Positions 46,480 through 59,700 of a stretch of 64,000 nt of DNA are shown piece after piece (the stretch's first letter is position 1; the number at the start of each line of letters is the position of its first letter). The notes beneath the pieces are model-generated. The model searched no databases and was not told the DNA's origin. It saw only the letters and a program-made list of their open reading frames with translations. This stretch comes from Liquidambar formosana (Eukaryota > Streptophyta > Magnoliopsida > Saxifragales > Altingiaceae), in the NCBI GenBank assembly GCA_039720395.1, contig CM077826.1:20957053-21021052 (forward strand), written 5' to 3'. Position numbers and translations under genes: made by a program.

Positions 46480-47713
46480 ATAACTCTACACATAACTAGA
46501 AAAGTTCATGAGATTTGGGGGCCATTGGATAAAACAAGAAGTTTGGGGGCCATCTTAACTGAAATATAGTTTTAGACTTTTTGGTATATAAAATATATGT
46601 ATACCTCTTTAAATAAAGAATATAGTTCATAAGCTGCGGGCGCGGGGGGATGGCCCCTGCCAGCCCCCTACCTCTGCCCACGTGTGTATATATATATATA
46701 GAGAGAGAGAGAGGATCAAAGGTTTGGGCACCTCCTAAAGGATTCAAACATTTGAATCTTCTTTGATACGTGCTTGCCTGGTCCTACTTTTCCCCACACT
46801 CCCGACTTGTGCTTCTTAGTTTCCCACAGGTCAATGCATGGACGAACCAAAACTTTTTCTGACCTCATAAATTATTGAAGTTAGCCCCATTATGTCATTG
46901 CTAAATGCAGCGACTGGATTGTGTTTGGTCATTGAAATAACACAAATTGAGCTAAACCATCCATGCGCTGACATAATGACTAAGTATTCAAGATTAGCAG
47001 GTTGATGATGGCTAATTGATAAACATAGTTTTCAACACATGACTACACAAGTAATAAACACCACATTATCGGAAAAAGAATTTTGTACAATTACCCAACA
47101 TCCATAAATATAGTTTTGTGAATTTAGAATAAAAGAAAAAGCATAGGGAACTAAATAGCATGATTTTGAAATGTAAAGTTTAAAATTTTACTTACTGCAA
47201 TAATCATATTAGCTCTACTTGCTTGCACCCCATTAACCTGCCTTGAAACTGTTGATTCAGATACACATAATGCCTGCAAATAAATTCTGCAAGTCACCCA
47301 AGAATGATTTGCTAGAAGAGGGGTTGATGATAGTAAATGCTAAGCGATCAAGAGCCAGTGAGGATGCTGGAAATTTGTTGTTCATAAAGGTTTAGTTGCT
47401 TAGTGCTCCCTTTAAAACCCTCAATATGCATCAACTAGGGAGAAGCAACAGAAATGACAACAAACTTTAAAGCCGACCAAGTACCTAACTCAAGTAATAC
47501 CCTAAAAGCACTTTAAATTTTCGATCTACTGGAAGTCATAATTGGTCAGATTCATTGATTCAAGATCGTAGTAATCTTGGACCTCCTGGAGTTCGAACCA
47601 CCACATTGGTTTGAACTCTGTTCAATCCTTAGTTGTGAGAAAATGGACGTACTAAATTACATAAAAAATGGGCATTCTAGAGTAGCAACTATAGATCTAC
47701 AGATTTACTACAG

Positions 47714-47771
<58 letters not shown>

Positions 47772-50700
47772 TCCCTAGCAGCACATTCTTACCCGATCGC
47801 CATCCTATGTATGTATATATATATATATATGTATTGATGGCATAGCTCTTAATGGGTTAGAGAAGAAAAACCCTTGTTGGAAGCCTAAGCCTAAGATCGT
47901 GGGCCCATGACAATGACGAAGCCTCTTTGGTCCAAAGGAAAGTGTCTATGGTAGTAGTTTGAGCCATTAGTTTCTTAATTTGCTTGTTTTATCAAGTTGT
48001 AATCATTTGTATAGTTTCTATTTTATTTGGACTTTCTAAGAGTTTCTATTTCTAATTTGAATCTAATTAGGAGTACTTTCTTGACTTATGAATCAGCCCA
48101 TTAAGAGATAACAAACTGTCTATTTTATAAGAACTCGAGTCCTGATTGGTTCCTTTAAAGGTTCAAATTTTTGAATGGACTATTGCTCATAAAATAGTTA
48201 ATACTAATGATGTATTTTAGAGAAGAGACCAACTTATTGTTTGTTACCCCAGTGGCACATTAAGTGTAGGAAGGAGGCTGAGAGTATTGATCATCTATTC
48301 TTGCACTATAAGGTGGTGAGATTTCTTTGGCAGAGGCTCTTTCAGAGGGTGGATTTTTTTGGGTTTGTCGGGTTTCCTGGACGGATATGCTTCGTATTGA
48401 CTTTTTGGGACTTAGGAGGGGCTTGAGAGGAGTGGTGCTCTGGAGGTCTGCGGTTCCCGCTGTTTTTTGGGTATTGTGATTAGAAAGAAATGTAAGGATT
48501 TTTTAAAATAGGGTCGAGGAGGTTCGAAGTTTGTGGGATAGGTTCCAAGGAATTTAGCAGCATCCCTCGGTTTCTTTTTAGTGTTGATTGGAGGGCTATT
48601 TGAGGACTTTAAAGTTTTCTCTTCGCATTTATTTTCTTTCTTTGTAGGAATCCTCGTCTTCTTTGTACTTCATTTCATTATTATTAATAAAATTTTCTCT
48701 ATTGCCTATCAGAAAAAAAATAAAATAAAATTAGTAGGTCTTATTTTTTAAAGTGTTTACTTGCTTAGCAAATTTTCTAAAGTCTATAAATAAGGGTCAT
48801 TATAGAAAAATGAAACTGGACTTTGATTAATGGAATATTGAGTGTTTTAGTTTAGTTATTGACATGCCTAAATTCTATCTTCTACTTCTATTTGTTCTTC
48901 TTATCTGTTCTTTAATTCTCTATAATGTTGTGTTTTTTATTAGTCCACAAGACCACAACCAGTCCCCATTTTCATTGTTTTCTTAATGTAAAAGCCTACT
49001 CTCATAAGTCATAACCCTAACACTAACCCTATTGCTATGCCATGAGCCCTTATCCTAACATCTTTAACCCTAAACTAGTTGCTGTCTAGAAATCCCGACT
49101 TTTTTTCTAAAATTCTGGTCACATTACCATTAAACCTTTGACCTATTCCAACCCTAATTCATCTACAAAGCTTTAGGACCCTTTTACGACCATTCAAATC
49201 CAAAAATCACAGCCATTAACCCACCATAATAATCACATACAACATTAATCTAGTGACTAAAGTGATAGTGCCATATTTATTTGCCGTGACATGAAATCCT
49301 CATTTAGAAGCAATGTTAAATATCCAAAGCCTTCTCCTTATCAAAAAAATATCCAAAGCCTTCTACACATGTTTATATTGTTTTCTTCAAAGATATCATT
49401 AAGGTGCTCTTTTTTCTCTTCTTTTGGTCTCTTTCTTTGTATTTTCTTCGAAGAAATGCTGGACCTTCTTCCTTGTACGTTGTTCTCTTTAAAACAATTC
49501 TTGTTTATCAAAAGAAGAAAAAATAATATTCCATTATATTGTTCTCTACCCAGCAAGAAGAAGCAACAACATATCAATTTCAATAGCTTTATAGCAAGGA
49601 GAGCTTAAGGTGGTAATTTAGAACCTGTCTTTAAATGTCTATGGTAATGATCAAACTGAAGGTATTTTGCAGGCATAATGTTGCTATAAACATTGATGCA
49701 ATATTTGCAACAAAAGAACTTCCTAGCACTATCATAATGCTAGGTTATCCTCAAAATGATAGTATTCCTGAAATGGGCTACAAAATTTAGCAATTTCATA
49801 ATCAACTTCTCAACGACCATTCTGTATTAAAATGTATAATAAATAATGAAAAAGAATAAAGTACTAAAAACAATGGAAATACTACCTGAATCTCAATAAG
49901 AAAAGTTCTAGATCCATCCAGAATGACAGCAACAGCTAGTCCAGCTAAGACCTCGGAATCTGAGTGTGGCTCACTTAAAAACATCTCACTAGGGTTTGAA
50001 ACAGCTTGCAGTCCCAATTGTGACATTTCAAATACTCCAAGCTGACAGCAACAAATAATTCTTCTGTGAATACAGGCCAATGTAGAATATTTTGTAGAAT
50101 GTTCTATTTATTCATCATGGAGTGAGAAAACCATAAAGCTCCATTACATACATCCACATTATTTTGGACCGATATGTCCTTCACAATAATGACAAAAAAT
50201 CAACAACCTGTATTTTGTGTGTTTAAAATACCTCAGGGGCTAAAAAAACTTGACATAATTGCAAAAAGCAAGAAGTCAGAAAACAATCTCAGCACCAGGC
50301 TGGAAATTTAATTACAAAATATCACTTATTTGGACTACCCCTAGGCTCAATTAAAAATCAATTTCATAGTTTGTTGTCTTCATGTCAAGTAGGTGAGTAG
50401 GTCTACCAGTGATGCTATCTTTATGTGTAGACAAAAATGTAAAACTCACCTACAAAAAACCATCAAGAAATACAATGTCAAAATAATGAAACTTGATAAG
50501 TGAGCATTCAGGAGGTACCAAGCAAGCGGGAGAGGATTTGGTGCTATAACAGCACCATGCTGTTCATGATCGCACGGTTGGTGTGTTACCAGCCATGCGA
50601 TCATGAACTATCTACTGTGTCTAATCGCATGGTTGGCAACACACCAGCCATACGATTACACACAGCATGGTGCTGTTACAGAACCAAATCCAAACCCCAA

Positions 50701-53700
50701 GCAATAGAGAGAGATTTGAGAACAATATAGGAAACTAAGTTAGAGGCTGAGAGCTAGGTGGTTGAAGATAAAGTCCACAAACAATTTTTAAATACTCACC
50801 AACTAAAGCATCAATCAAAGCTTAAGTATGAAGTAATCAATGAAATAAATATATAACATGATACAACAAAACCTGGTAAAGAAGCGTGATTCAAAACATG
50901 ATAGCTGTGGAGTAGGACGATGAGACAATTTAAGTAAGCAATGCTACATTTCCCAACACACATATCCACCTCTGAAAAATGAGGACGATTCCAGGCACAA
51001 AAAAATCCCAAATATGGCAGTGCCCAGAGTAGACACCAAAGAGTCATGGGAAGTGGTTGGAAAGGGTACATTAGGGAAACATATTATGCTGAAGGGAGTA
51101 GACGCTTCAATTGGAGTTGGGATATAGAGCTCCAAACTATTAAAGAGATGAAATACGCATAGTCCAATGACCTGAATAAATGTGACAGTATAGGTGGTTA
51201 TGAAAGAAGAGGACAATTACTTTAGAAGAAGAATTTCTACCAAAATAATGCCAGACATAATTGCCAGGACCCAAAATTTTTCAAAATTCATTTTTATTTT
51301 CTTCTTGTTTGTACTAAGACGAAATATTCCCCAAGGAATGAGGTTTGTTCTAATCAAAATGAAACTGTAAAATCCTTTTTTTCCCTTTCCCATGAAAACA
51401 CACATCAACTTAAAGAGGTAAATTTTTTATTTTATTTTGTTGGAAGGGGGGGGGGGGATTAAAGAGAGAAAATGCTATTTCCTAAGGACACATGTTAAGA
51501 TGCATTGAATGATGCAATCATTGAAAAAGAAATATAAAATTGCATAGTGAAAATGATGCAAATAAAAAAAAAATGTAAAAACGCAAAGAGAATGGTTAAA
51601 TTGCATATAAAAACATGAAAATACCTAGAAAATTGTGTGAATACAATTTCCCATGCAATGATTGCTTGATTAAATGCATCTTAACCTGTGCCCTTAGGGC
51701 ACACGTTAAGAAAACCCTTGCACAATATATAAGATACTGACAATACTAAATGTAAAACGAAACATAAATAAATTAACGAACTTCAGGGAGGGGGCAAAAA
51801 AGCATCAAAAGCACAATGCTTATGTGTGTGCACATGAAAATGATATATACATTAAATAAATAAACAGCTAAAGCATCAATACCATTGGATACCTCATCAG
51901 TGGACCCGAAACGATTCTTCACAGATCGAAGCAAACGATAGGACGAGTACTTCTCCCCCTGAGAATATATATATTATATAACAGTGAAAAAGAATTGAGA
52001 GAAACGAACTTGGAAAGTTGAAACTGTGACAAGCAAACAATCCCAGTAGACTATGCACATAAAATATGATATATCAAATGGTGTACTATTCTTTGTTATC
52101 AGCAAATGATTATACACTGAAAAATATTTTTGCACAAAAATCACACCAAATAATCGTTTTAAAACATGCAAAGGCAAAAACCCTTAAAGCGGAAAAGAGG
52201 GTTTTGCCAAACTTAGGATCCCTATGGAGTCCTAGGTCACAACCAAGCTAACCTAATTAATCTAAATTAATTAAGTGCACCTGCAAGAGAAAAACACTCC
52301 CAATATTCATATCTCCATCTCCACAAACACCAAATTCTAGAGCACAAACACTTCTATAATCATCCACAACCAATCAGCATATAATAACAAGATATATGGA
52401 AAGCAATAAAGGATGAACACAAGATATACGTGGAAAACCACCAACGGGTAAAAACTACGGCCAACCCAAACCACAATCCACTAACTCAAGAAAGACTTAC
52501 AAAGAAAGGAAAGAAATACATTACAATCCCAAATCCCATGGCAATCGTCTCCTTATCCTCTTCCTTCGGCTTGTAAACTAAGCTCTATTCCCAAGATTAG
52601 CCCGTTGTACCCACGGCTTCCAAGATACCCCCACTTGGACAACAATCTTGAGATGTGTGTGGATGGATGAATGACAAAACCAACTCAACCTTAACCTAGG
52701 AGAAGAAGGTATATGGGAACCATCTAGAGGTAAGATTTATCAATGGAGAATCACTCTAGAGAAGGAAGCACAAAGCACTCAACAATGGAAGCAAACTCAC
52801 CATGGAGGCACATACAAGCTTCCTTATACTTAGGGTTAGGTGTGTGTGGGGTTTCCAAAAAGAGTAGAGATAATCATTCTTGAAATTGCTCCATGCCCTG
52901 TGTTGTTCGAACGGTGGTATGGTGTCTTCGAATGATGCGATGGCTGTGAATAGACTCCCCTTGTAGCCACTACAGCATTCGAACGATCCATATTGCACGT
53001 TCGAATGCAACGTGCCCGAGGACAGAGTTATATCTTGGGTTACATTGGGTTTGAACAGAAAAGCCGTGCGTTCAAACAAACCCTGAAAAATTCCTAAAAT
53101 GATCTCTTACCCTTATTAATTTAAAACCAAAACATCACCTACACACACAAGGCTAAGAATAAAATGAAACTAACCACCTATGATCATACAATGGCCTCTA
53201 AGTCACTTACCATGCCTAAAAGAATGAGACTTGGTTAAACCAAACCACACACCAAGTCTTCACTGCTTCAAGTCTTCAACTTGATCACGAATGTAACACA
53301 CGACACAACGTAGACAACTCTAGTCTACAATTACAACACAAGGTTTTTGGCACTGAAATTAAGCCAACACTCGTCCATAGGACTTAACACACACCCCCCA
53401 AAAAAAGGGGGGGGGGGTGGGGAGGAAGAGGAACCAAAAGAAGAAAAAAAAATTATACCCCATCAATTTAGTGACATGAGCAATTCAACTTTAGAGTAAC
53501 AAGATGCTGCCTTTGGCAAGGAGGTCACATACACACCACAACAAAACACAAGTGTGGATCCATGGCTATGGGATGACTTTCTTTGGCTAAATATTTCCTA
53601 GTTATAAGCATCATATGGACATGGATATAATTATTGGCATCCATGATATTTATAAATTATAAGTGAAATTGGCTTGGAATATAATAGCAGGGACTTGTAG

Positions 53701-56700
53701 AAGCATAAGTCCTTGCAAGATTCTTATGCAGCCATAAGGATAAAGTCAAGCAAAATGGCAGTTTTTTTATTTTTATTTTTATTTTTATTTTTATATTAGA
53801 GGGTTAAGTGCATAAAGTCAATATCACCTTTATGTTGTTATGTTTTAGTTTAAAACTTTAAAATGTCATAAATTTCAATCTAAATGTCGGTTTTCGATAA
53901 AATTTATATTTTTGGAATTTATTAGTTCAAACCTTTGAAACAAGACCCACGATGAATAAAAAATTATGTAAAAAAATAAAATTAATTAAATTAAAGTGCA
54001 TGTCTAAATTTAACTGTAACTGTTTTGAAACAGTTAAAGTTACTGTTTTGGTGTTGATTCAATTGCCTACACAAAATAGTTAAATTTATTGAATGTAACT
54101 CTACTAAATCAATTAAATTTATGTGTTTGAAGCTAAAAACAGTTAAATTTGAATTATGTATATCTACACACACACATTATACGCATTCTTGAGGGGAATT
54201 AAGGTTGGTTTCAGCTTTTTAAGTGTAGAAAATGGGTGGGTTCTTCCCTCTTGGTGGAATAGAAGGAATAAACGAACAGCAAAAATAAAAGCAAGCCCCA
54301 AACCCAATAAACGAAATTCCATCAAATAGCTTGTGGTTGTACAAAAGTGAAGAGATCTACATCAAGGGTTTGGAAGTTGGAACTATGGCAACAGTATTAT
54401 CATCAAAGGCTACAACTATATCAACACTAGGGTAGGAACTACTACCCAACCTTCGGAGTGGGTCCTAGTCAAAGAAGCTTCAACAATGTCTCTGGTAAGT
54501 CGTTGAGATTTGGATTAAGGGTGATGAGGCGAGAGTCGGCATCTCCTTCACGATCTGTTGGTACCCATAGTGGTGTAAACCCACTACATGGGGTTTCTTC
54601 ATTTTTTGTTTATTGCATGCGTATCTATATATACATATATATACACAAACACCTGGATGAGGAGGTTGTTGGGATCTTGCAATAGTGTTGGCCCTATGGC
54701 TTATATCCAAGGGTATCTTTGGGATTTTGATGATAACAAGGAATTGATGTAAATACTAATGATTTATATATCAAGATTATGATAAAAGCTAGGTACTTTA
54801 TAATCAAATCATTTCAAGCATAAGCTTAAGGATCATATGACTCAAGCACATGGACTTAATGAAGCACAATGGCATAACCTCGCTATGGAACTCAAAGTTC
54901 ATGTTCTAAACATCAAGGACAATCAAGCATGACTCAATGAGAGCATAAAAAGCAAGCAAAGGACCTACAAGCATTCCAAGCCAAGCTAACATCTTCAATG
55001 AAGTCATATTTAGACTATAAGTGAGATTTTAGGTTCCCAAATGTACATAATTGCTCATGACTTTGCTCTATTGATTTAGATGGACCCTAGGACCCTTGAT
55101 TAAACTAAATTAATCATTTACAAGAGGCCTAAGTTGATAAAAATGGTTCTAAGTGTTGATAACACATGAAAAAGGGGCTAAACTTGGAAAACACAAGGTT
55201 TAGTCAACTACATCATGTGGAAAATGACCAGTTTTAGCTACTGGTTTTTATAGTCGACTATATAAGAGATTTAGTCGACTAAATCATGCTGAAATACACC
55301 ATTTTGACTACTATTTTTTGTAGTTGACTACATGATTAGTTTAGTCGACTATAACACTCGAAAATGGTCATAACAGCTAGTTTTTTGAAAAGCAAATGGT
55401 GTATTTATTGCCACCAAACGGCTTCTTCCAGCATTCAATGCTTCTAACGGCCATATTAGGCCAAATGGGTATATATACAAGCATTCAAACTCATTTATGA
55501 GTATTAATACAAGAGCAATCAATTCTCATCCTTATTGAAAGAGCTTTCAAACCCTAATTTTCAAAGATCATTCAATTGAGCAATTATTAGAAGAATGTTG
55601 AGCATTCAAGTGTTGTATTTACTCTAAAGAGAGATTTTCTACAACAAATCATCATCTATTACAAGAGTTGTAAGGGTTATGTGAACCCTAGAGAGACAAG
55701 TGTGATTTGTCTTTGAAGAGAGCTTCTCTTTGTAAAAGGTTTGATCTCCACCCTTGAAGGGATTGTGATAGTGGATTGAGGCACCCTCAAGCGGAGCTCT
55801 TGAGGCGAGGACATAGGCGAGAAGGCCGAACCTCGTTAAATCTTGTGTTTGCATTCTCTTACTCATTCTCATTATTGCTTATTGTTGAAATTTCTCTTAT
55901 TTGCAATAATCTGAATTTTAATTTGTCATCATATTTTTATTTGGCTATAAACCCTATTCACCCCCCCTCTAGGGTTATATACTTGGGATAACAAATAGGC
56001 ATAGGGAATGAGGTTGGAATTGCACTTCGATCTTCAGTTGAGTTTTTTTGGAACATAAAGGAGGAGAAAAGCTGCTTAGGGGAAGTGTATTTTGGTTTTA
56101 AAAAATACAAGGTGGACTTTAGGTTGTATAAGTCTTGCGACAACTTATGACTGCACAAGTCCAACTTTAAGGACCCATGGACAAAGTCCCCTAAATTATA
56201 AGTATTTGCATAAATGATATCCATAAAAATTAATGTATAAGTTTTGGATATAGAAATTTAAAATTAAACTTATCTCGTGGTAATGACTCATGCTACTTCT
56301 GACATTGGTAATCATCATTTAATGAATTGAATCATTTTGGTTTTCCAAGCGAAGACTCCAAAAGACGATAAAACACTAAACATTTCTCACATCATAGCAG
56401 GAAACTTCTTTAAAAACTATTTATTTCTCCCACTCCAAAAGCACAAGCAGCTAAAAAATCAACTAAACAATGGGAGCCATCTAGACAAATGCTTTCATGT
56501 CATGCCCAACATAAACCAAACCAAACAATGGGAGCCATCCAAACAAGTGCTTTCATCTCATGCCCAACATAAACCAATAACAGAATGCCTTCAAACACCC
56601 AGAAAAGACAAAAGGAGTTTCAAGTATCGTACTCAAACAATACTCACAAGCATAGTCTAGAAAAAAGGTAAGCTATTTTCTTATCCTTTCAGAGTAAACA

Positions 56701-59700
56701 TCGAACAAGGAAGAATCTTGGCTGCAAACCCCAAAAGAAGAAAGTTGCTTACTTGGGAAAAGAAAAGAAAATGAAAAGGGGGTGCATCCGATTTTTCAGG
56801 CAAGACCAGAAAAGAATGTGGAAACCTCAATATATCTTCCTTTTTGTGTGGCCCAATCCTACTTAACTAACCCATCTAAGCCACTTCATAAGGTCAAAGG
56901 AAAATTTAAAATGGAGTTCAACTCCTAATTACTATCAAGTATCTCTTTCTCTCTCTCTATCTTTAGGTCTCTGTCACCCTACTAAGAAATCTTCTTGGGC
57001 ACCTATCCATTAGACCCTAAGAAGCACAGATACTTCTCTAGAGGTGTCATGTCTGTGTTGGACGCGACACACCTCCGTCACAACACCTCTCCCTTTCCAT
57101 ATTTTGTATTTTTAATCTTCTTCCTATTCCTTTTTGTCCTATTTTATCAACGAATAACTCCACTAGGGTTTTCAAAACCAATACAAAAGATGCATTTTGA
57201 ATGATAGATATGATGTTATATGATATTATTTAGCTATATACATAAAATATGTATTTTATTAATAGCCTGTCTTCGTCGTGTCATGTCCTTGATTTTGAAG
57301 ATTTGCTATGTTAGCGTGTCCATGTCGTGTCGTAATTGTATCGCGTGTCGGTGTCCACGCTTCTTAGTCTAGACCCCATTGATTGGCTACCATGAAATGA
57401 AGATAAAGAACCATTTAGGTCAAAATTCCAAAAAGTACTTCACATTGGCTTCTAAAGCAAATTCCTAATAATAATTTTTTTCAATGTTCCATTGTCCCTA
57501 CATACAACTTTTACCAACAACAGTGTGGAGTGCTATTAGCTTCAATTTTGAAGTTTCTTCCATACATGTCATATCTGCTTACAAACAACTTTTTTATAGG
57601 AACATAAAATAAATGCAAAAAAGGATATAAAGGGCCTACCTTCCTCAGTTCATCGTTGTTTGGCCCAATGTTTTAAAAAACGAGTCCCGTGCGCGCCCGT
57701 GGCGCGTTTGGGGCATTTCAAGGGTAAAACACACTTGGGCGCATATATTTGGGTAGTACTCCTGCTGGGCGTACGCCTTTTGCCTAAGATGTACATCCCA
57801 AACCATAAAAAATACGTTTTTTAACGTTTTTGGCATGGGGCATATGCCCACTGTGCTCAAACACAACTTAAGGACCAAACATCAAAAGACTCTTCCAACA
57901 TACATGGTTGATATTCAAGCGAAGAGAGAGGAGAAAGAGAACAAAGGAGGAGAAATAGAAGGATAGAGGAGAAAGAGAAAATGCATGTGCTCAACAACAT
58001 CTTTGGCGACCTTTTAGGCAACGATGATGATAACCAACAAGACAATGGTCGATGCGATAAGGGCCAACCATGGTTGTCATGGTCGACAATGTTCATCGCT
58101 ACCAATGATGTTTCTTTATTTTTGGGTTCAAAGCCAATGCTGCTTCCAGAAGTCATGAAGCTTTTTTGAGTTTCCCTAAAGCTTTTTATTATCTTTGACT
58201 GCTTTTCTGAGTTTCTCAAAGGCCTTTAGTTATTAGCTTTGACTATTTGTAAAGACTTTTTCATCATATTTGACTCCTTACGCCTATTCGGTCAACACGT
58301 GTCCCTGTTTTCAGAGTTCATACTTTTTTTAAACACTTTCTTGGTTCCTTTTATCATCTTTGATTGTTTCAAAGCAACGTGTCAGTCCACACTATTGCTT
58401 TATTTTGTTTTTTTCTTTGTTTATTCTTTTTTTATATATATAAAATTATAAATACATGTAAAAATTACTCCCTCCGTCCCACTTTGATAACAATTTCCAT
58501 TTTGGGAAATCCCGAATTGTTTTACTTGTCAAAAGTCAAGGCAAAAATTATTTTACTTTTCCAAAAAACCCCTTATTTTCTATTGAAAAGTACTTCATAA
58601 TGAGGGTAAAATTGGAAACTTAGTGCCATGACAATGCATTAAATAGTGCACCTTAAAATGCATGCTTAGTCAAAGTGGCTCAATCAAATTGGGACATTGG
58701 GAGTATTATTTTTATATATGAATATAATAATTTTTGCATATTTATCTATAAAAATGAAAAGCTTGAAAGACTTACGCCCCACCTCGAGGCTTACGTCTCG
58801 CCTTATAGGAGGGAAATCGCCCCACCCTACGCCTACACCTTTTAAAACATTGGTTTGGCCTTATAATTGCATCTAAATCAAGTTTTGCTTTACAATTTAA
58901 AAGTTCACACGAATTTTTATGCCATTTTCAATATGTTAACAAAGCATTACTATAATATTGTTTCTTAGCCAAACAAAATACACTACAACACAAAACTCAT
59001 AACATTGACGACAAAATATCCCACCTAACATGAATGTTGGCTATTTCCATATTCTGCAAAGTCTAAACAGGAAAGTTCTCAACAGATTTCTTAAAATAGT
59101 GCCCGCAACTCTGAAAGGATATAGATGAAAAGTAACCAAACTCGACTGCATGCAACTTAAGAGCTTTTCTACAAATGTGGAACTATGGTGGATATGGTAG
59201 GAGTTGAATTGTGCTTCTTATTTAAAATATATAGGGATTTAAATTTATCGTTATTATTATTAGAGTCACCATATCATTATAACCATCACCACTGTTGTGT
59301 CATTGTTATTGTTGTATTCGTTTGTTGTTGTTGCTGTTCTTATTACTATTATTGGTTTTTAGACTGGGATGAAAGTCGGGTTCTTCTACAAATATTATCC
59401 CAGGGCATGGCATAAATATTCAACAATGAACCAACACATGGCATCTAGCCATCTATTTAATAAAATTTGAGTGGATATCAGGGCAATAAGGGCATGGAGT
59501 AATTGGGTAATTTGGCTTTTTTCTGCGCCCTAACCCTCATAAATTTGTTGAAGCCAATGGAAGGATCCAAGAGGGCTAATCAGGGCTCAGTATTGGCTGA
59601 GGCGTTGAAATACGCTACCTTGGGCCATTCCATTAGGATAGCTTGAGGTTCTTGGATTGGTGGCTAGCCCATGGGCTAACCAAGATAGTTGAACAACTCA

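Noticed and set aside
50535..50690. The three-stem element as a tRNA gene
   Set aside because: Stem lengths (29, 19 and 15 bp) and the absence of A/B-box motifs do not fit a tRNA.
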